From Verrucomicrobiaceae bacterium UBA7681 (lineage in GTDB: Bacteria; Verrucomicrobiota; Verrucomicrobiia; Verrucomicrobiales; Verrucomicrobiaceae), in the NCBI GenBank assembly GCA_002482965.1, contig DLGZ01000038.1, forward strand, positions 1-63,621: 63,621 nucleotides of DNA, in the 5' to 3' direction. Below the pieces are notes generated by a model that searched no databases, was not told the origin of the DNA, and worked only from the letters and a program-made list of their open reading frames with translations. This document shows, one piece after another, positions 60,848-63,621 of the stretch; position 1 is the first letter of the stretch; each line of letters begins with the position of its first letter. A program made the position numbers and the translations under genes.

Positions 60848-61567
60848 TCAACGCGCGTTCATCCAAGGAATTTGCGGCTCATTCTGCAACTCTTTCCAAT
60901 TATTCCAGGCCAGCATGCCGAACAGCAGCAGGGTGAAAATGCCGCTGCCCACGCGAATCCCGGCGTCGATGTCCAGCAGATGGAGGATGCCATCTTGCAG
61001 GCGCAGCCAGAGATCACTGGTCACGGAAAGCACCGCCAGGCTCACCGCGCACGCAATGCTGATGGTGAGAACCTGCCGCTTCTTGCGCGGTCCGAGGTAA
61101 GCCTGGCAAAGGTGGCCACCATCGAGCGGCAGCACGGGCACGAGATTGAGCAATGCCCAGAAAATGCTGACCACGGTGAAGGCATCCAGCATCTGATGCA
61201 GCCAGAGCCATGGCGGCGGCCAGAGCGTCATGTACCAGCCGACGGCAAGACCGAAGAGGATCTGCAGCCCCGGGCCTGCGGCACTGACGAGGAAGTCTTC
61301 CTGCCGGGTGCGTGGCTTGCTGCCGATCGCCAGCCCGCCGAAGGCATAGAGGACGATGCCCACCATGCGGTCGCCATAGTTTCGCATGGCCAGCGCATGC
61401 CCCAGTTCATGAATCAAGATGGACAGCAGTACCGCCGCCACCCAGGCCAGCAGGCCGCGAAACTGCTCGGGGGTGCTGGCGCTCATGCCGCCACCCATGA
61501 GTGCGGTGTTCAACCAGAACATCCAGTGGATCTGAATTGAAAAGCCGAAAAGGGTGAAGCGCAGCAT
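60848..61567 (-). CDS. Site-2 protease (M50 family)
   Basis: The 239-residue membrane protein has the zinc motif HELGH (residues 53-57) within a hydrophobic helix, and the second conserved site LNLVPVLPLDGGHLCQAYLG, which supplies the third zinc ligand Asp. Four to six helices are present. M50 proteases cut membrane proteins such as anti-sigma factors. No anti-sigma pair is in the window. It is 28 bases upstream of the repeat protein gene on the same strand. Confidence 0.93.
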   Translation of the reverse strand: MLRFTLFGFSIQIHWMFWLNTALMGGGMSASTPEQFRGLLAWVAAVLLSILIHELGHALAMRNYGDRMVGIVLYAFGGLAIGSKPRTRQEDFLVSAAGPGLQILFGLAVGWYMTLWPPPWLWLHQMLDAFTVVSIFWALLNLVPVLPLDGGHLCQAYLGPRKKRQVLTISIACAVSLAVLSVTSDLWLRLQDGILHLLDIDAGIRVGSGIFTLLLFGMLAWNNWKELQNEPQIPWMNAR

Positions 61568-61646
61568 GGGTATGGAAAAGAAAAGGAGTGAGCGGATGCT
61601 GTCTCACAGCCAAAGGAGTAAATCCACCGTTTGATATCGCAGGGTG

Positions 61647-61943
61647 TTATTCAGGGAACTCGATTTGATCGAGATCACGGGCAGAGTGAATCACGCGTAT
61701 GACCTCAATTCCATCGTCTATTGGTCGGAAAAAGAAACAGTATTTGCCGAAGGGATAGCTGCGGCAATTCCGCGCCATTTCTGGGCGAGGGCGGCCAAGG
61801 GTGTTCCATTGGGCAAGGTGTTCGAGTTTTGATCGAAACCGCTCGATGAGCCGATCAGCCTGGAGCTGGCTGTCGTCAGAGACATAGTCCCAAATCTCAC
61901 GTAGATCCGCCTTGGCAATATCTGAATAGACGACTCTGGCCAT
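61647..61943 (-). CDS. ParE/RelE-family toxin
   Basis: The 98-residue protein has the ParE pattern: YSDIAKADLREIWDYVSDDS at the start, ADRLIERFRSKLEHLAQWNT, GRPRPEMARNCRSYPFGKYC and an ending RVIHSARDLDQIEF. ParE toxins inhibit gyrase and RelE relatives cut mRNA; the family form here is closer to ParE. It starts 3 bases after the antitoxin gene on the same strand, the normal order for such pairs. Confidence 0.9.
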   Translation of the reverse strand: MARVVYSDIAKADLREIWDYVSDDSQLQADRLIERFRSKLEHLAQWNTLGRPRPEMARNCRSYPFGKYCFFFRPIDDGIEVIRVIHSARDLDQIEFPE

Positions 61944-61946
61944 GAC

Positions 61947-62240
61947 CTATGAGACGCCCTGACGATCTGCATAGGCGCGGTGACGATCTGCGAAAAACGC
62001 ATCCCAATCCATTTCGCTTCCTTCGCCACGGTCGAGTTGATCCACTCCGACTTGAATGTCACGGCGGAGACTTTCGAGCTTTTTTTGTTCAGCTTCGCTG
62101 CGGCCTTCTTCGATCTGATCCTTGTACATGGATACGACGCTGATGAAAAACTCGTCCGCATTGTGAAAATCACCTGCTTGAACCGATTTGTTCACGAACT
62201 GACTCAGCTCATCGGGAAGTTGAATGGCAACTTGGGTCAT
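61947..62240 (-). CDS. ParD-like antitoxin
   Basis: The 97-residue protein begins MTQVAIQLPDELSQFVNKSV, a ribbon-helix-helix start typical of ParD, followed by an acidic C-terminus (GVDQLDRGEGSEMDWDAFFA) that would wrap the toxin. It precedes the toxin by 3 bases and most likely represses its own promoter in the upstream gap (62241-62349). Confidence 0.85.
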   Translation of the reverse strand: MTQVAIQLPDELSQFVNKSVQAGDFHNADEFFISVVSMYKDQIEEGRSEAEQKKLESLRRDIQVGVDQLDRGEGSEMDWDAFFADRHRAYADRQGVS

Positions 62241-62349
62241 GGTGGATTGATTGTATCAAGGTTGGTCCGGTTTGTCGAGAATCTGATTCAGCGTTAAATG
62301 GGCGGAAACATCCCACATACGCGCTTCGTTACGCGCTTGCCATTCCACC

Positions 62350-63621
62350 ATGAAACGACTCCTGACCTGCCTCTTGTTTTCCTCCTCTCTGCTGGCTGAT
62401 GATGCCGCCGACTTGATCTCCCAATCCGGGGTCAAAGGCGGGATCGTGGTGCATGTGGGCTGTGGTGACGGGAAGGTGACGCAAGGCCTGCGGGCCAGTG
62501 AGCGCTATCAGGTCCAGGGGCTGACGAAGGATGCAGCGGCGCTGCCGGGGATTCGTGAAACGATTCATCTGGCGGGCAAGTATGGCCCGGTGGCGGTGGA
62601 TTCCTGGGATGGAACGCATCTGCCTTACATTGAGAATTATGTGAATCTGCTGGTGATCGAAGACGCAGGGGCGGTGGCGAAGGAAGAGATCGACCGCGTG
62701 CTGACTCCGCTGGGGGTGGCGATGGTGCGCAAGGCGGGCGGTTGGGAGAAGATCGTGAAGCCGTGGCCCAAGGGCATGGATGAGTGGACACATTATGCGT
62801 ACGACTCGAAGGGCAATCCGACCTCCAAGGACGTGCTCACGGGGCCACCGTCACGCATGCAGTGGGTGGGGAATCCGCGATGGAGCCGCCACCATGACCG
62901 CATGTCTTCGGTCAGCGCCGAGGTGAGCTCGGGCGGGCGTCTTTATTACATCATGGATGAGGGCAGCCGCATCTCCATCCTGATGCCGGCCAAGTTTGCG
63001 CTGATCGCCCGCGATGCCTTCAACGGCACTGTTCTGTGGAAGAAGTCGATCACGCAGTGGAGCACCCATCTGTGGCCCCTGAAGTCCGGCCCCACGCAGC
63101 TCACGCGCCGTCTCGCCTCGATTGGTGACAAGGTCTATGTGACGCTGGGCATTGCCGACCCCATCACCTGCCTCGATGGTGCGACAGGTGAAGTGATTCG
63201 CGAGTATCCGCAGACCAAGGGTGCGGAAGAACTGCTCTTCCGCAATGGCACCCTGTATGCCTTGGTGAACCCCGAAGCGTGGCGTCTGAATGAAGAGTTT
63301 GCCGTGAAGCAGCAGAGCGACCAGAAGCGCGTGGAGACGGAGTTCAACTGGGATGGCAAGACGCGGCATCTGATGGCAATCGACGCGGAGAGCGGCAAGA
63401 CACTCTGGAAGGTGGACGACAAGGTCGGCCCGATCACCATTGCCCTGGATGACAAGCGCATGGTGTACTACAACGGCGATGGCCTGACGAGCCGCGACGT
63501 GAAGACGGGAGCAGTGCTCTTTGCCGATGTGCCGGAGGCCCGCCGCAAGCTCTATGAATTCAACTTCGCGCCACGCGTGGTGCTCAATGATGACGTGATC
63601 TTGTACGCCGGAGGCGATGGC
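62350..63621 (+). CDS. Exported PQQ-propeller protein with methyltransferase-like N-terminal domain (partial)
   Basis: The frame opens at an ATG (62350) and has no stop before the window ends, giving at least 424 residues. A signal peptide (MKRLLTCLLFSSSLLADDAA) comes first. Residues about 30-120 then resemble a class I methyltransferase fold, with IVVHVGCGDGKVTQGLRASE and NLLVIEDAGAVAKEEIDRVL. From about residue 150 the protein has PQQ-like propeller blades (ARDAFNGTVLWKKS, CLDGATGEVIREYP, AIDAESGKTLWKVD). Because it is exported, SAM-dependent activity is doubtful; a binding or structural use is more likely. Confidence 0.85.
   Translation, partial: MKRLLTCLLFSSSLLADDAADLISQSGVKGGIVVHVGCGDGKVTQGLRASERYQVQGLTKDAAALPGIRETIHLAGKYGPVAVDSWDGTHLPYIENYVNLLVIEDAGAVAKEEIDRVLTPLGVAMVRKAGGWEKIVKPWPKGMDEWTHYAYDSKGNPTSKDVLTGPPSRMQWVGNPRWSRHHDRMSSVSAEVSSGGRLYYIMDEGSRISILMPAKFALIARDAFNGTVLWKKSITQWSTHLWPLKSGPTQLTRRLASIGDKVYVTLGIADPITCLDGATGEVIREYPQTKGAEELLFRNGTLYALVNPEAWRLNEEFAVKQQSDQKRVETEFNWDGKTRHLMAIDAESGKTLWKVDDKVGPITIALDDKRMVYYNGDGLTSRDVKTGAVLFADVPEARRKLYEFNFAPRVVLNDDVILYAGGDG

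Overview
The window looks like a GC-rich chromosomal segment of a Verrucomicrobiota bacterium, probably in or near the Verrucomicrobiaceae (Prosthecobacter-like). The evidence is two planctomycete-type cytochrome/DUF1549/DUF1553 proteins, a type IV pilus locus with verrucomicrobial-style small divergent Pil proteins, ThuA, SMP-30, sialate O-acetylesterase and PQQ-propeller proteins typical of PVC polysaccharide users, many secreted proteins, and numerous short palindromic intergenic repeats. The assignment rests on gene content only. No rRNA, tRNA, CRISPR array, prophage or complete insertion sequence was seen.

Layout. 1-3,100: a truncated zinc alcohol dehydrogenase, then a three-gene minus-strand envelope operon (bactofilin, zinc-ribbon bactofilin, L,D-transpeptidase). 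3,194-6,296: plus-strand ketoacyl synthase and two glycosyltransferases, probably lipid or cell-surface glycan synthesis. 6,492-18,606: a type IV pilus locus. Minus-strand genes run from a large pilin-like fusion through PilT-, PilM-, PilN-, PilO- and PilP/GspC-like proteins, prepilins and a PilX-like protein to PilC/GspF, and the secretin is divergent on the plus strand. No PilB-type assembly ATPase or prepilin peptidase is present here. 18,607-29,427: ThuA, a planctomycete-type cytochrome, an esterase, an SMP-30 lactonase, asparaginyl-tRNA synthetase, a DsbD-like domain protein, and an operon of M48 protease, AIM24 and a small membrane protein. 29,599-42,731: radical SAM protein, DnaX, POT peptide transporter, a second large cytochrome/DUF1553 protein, Ste24-like protease, esterase, DusB and ScpA. 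42,888-49,336: a DUF4062-NTPase-TPR STAND protein of possible defence or signalling function, and a secreted protein with four apparent internal repeats flanked by a duplicated small gene, one copy of which is a pseudogene. 49,333-63,621: RlmF, sialate O-acetylesterase, di-haem peroxidase, an MFS/spermidine-synthase fusion, a 1-kb non-coding repeat region, a lipoprotein, YARHG and DUF2306 proteins, a terpenoid-cyclase-fold protein, a site-2 protease, a ParDE toxin-antitoxin pair and the start of a PQQ-propeller protein.

The least explained features are non-coding. At 56,560-57,390 there are about six diverged copies of a roughly 90-nt element in two opposed blocks. At 39,049-39,219 a GGGTTCA heptamer array is built around a perfect 50-bp palindrome. 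Short palindromes sharing a CTTTAG-like core have flanking bases that change in compensating pairs. Several palindromic elements sit in frame inside the STAND gene. The bactofilin/transpeptidase operon, the pilin fused to a large adhesin-like domain, and a DnaX lacking its zinc cysteines are the most notable protein-level observations.
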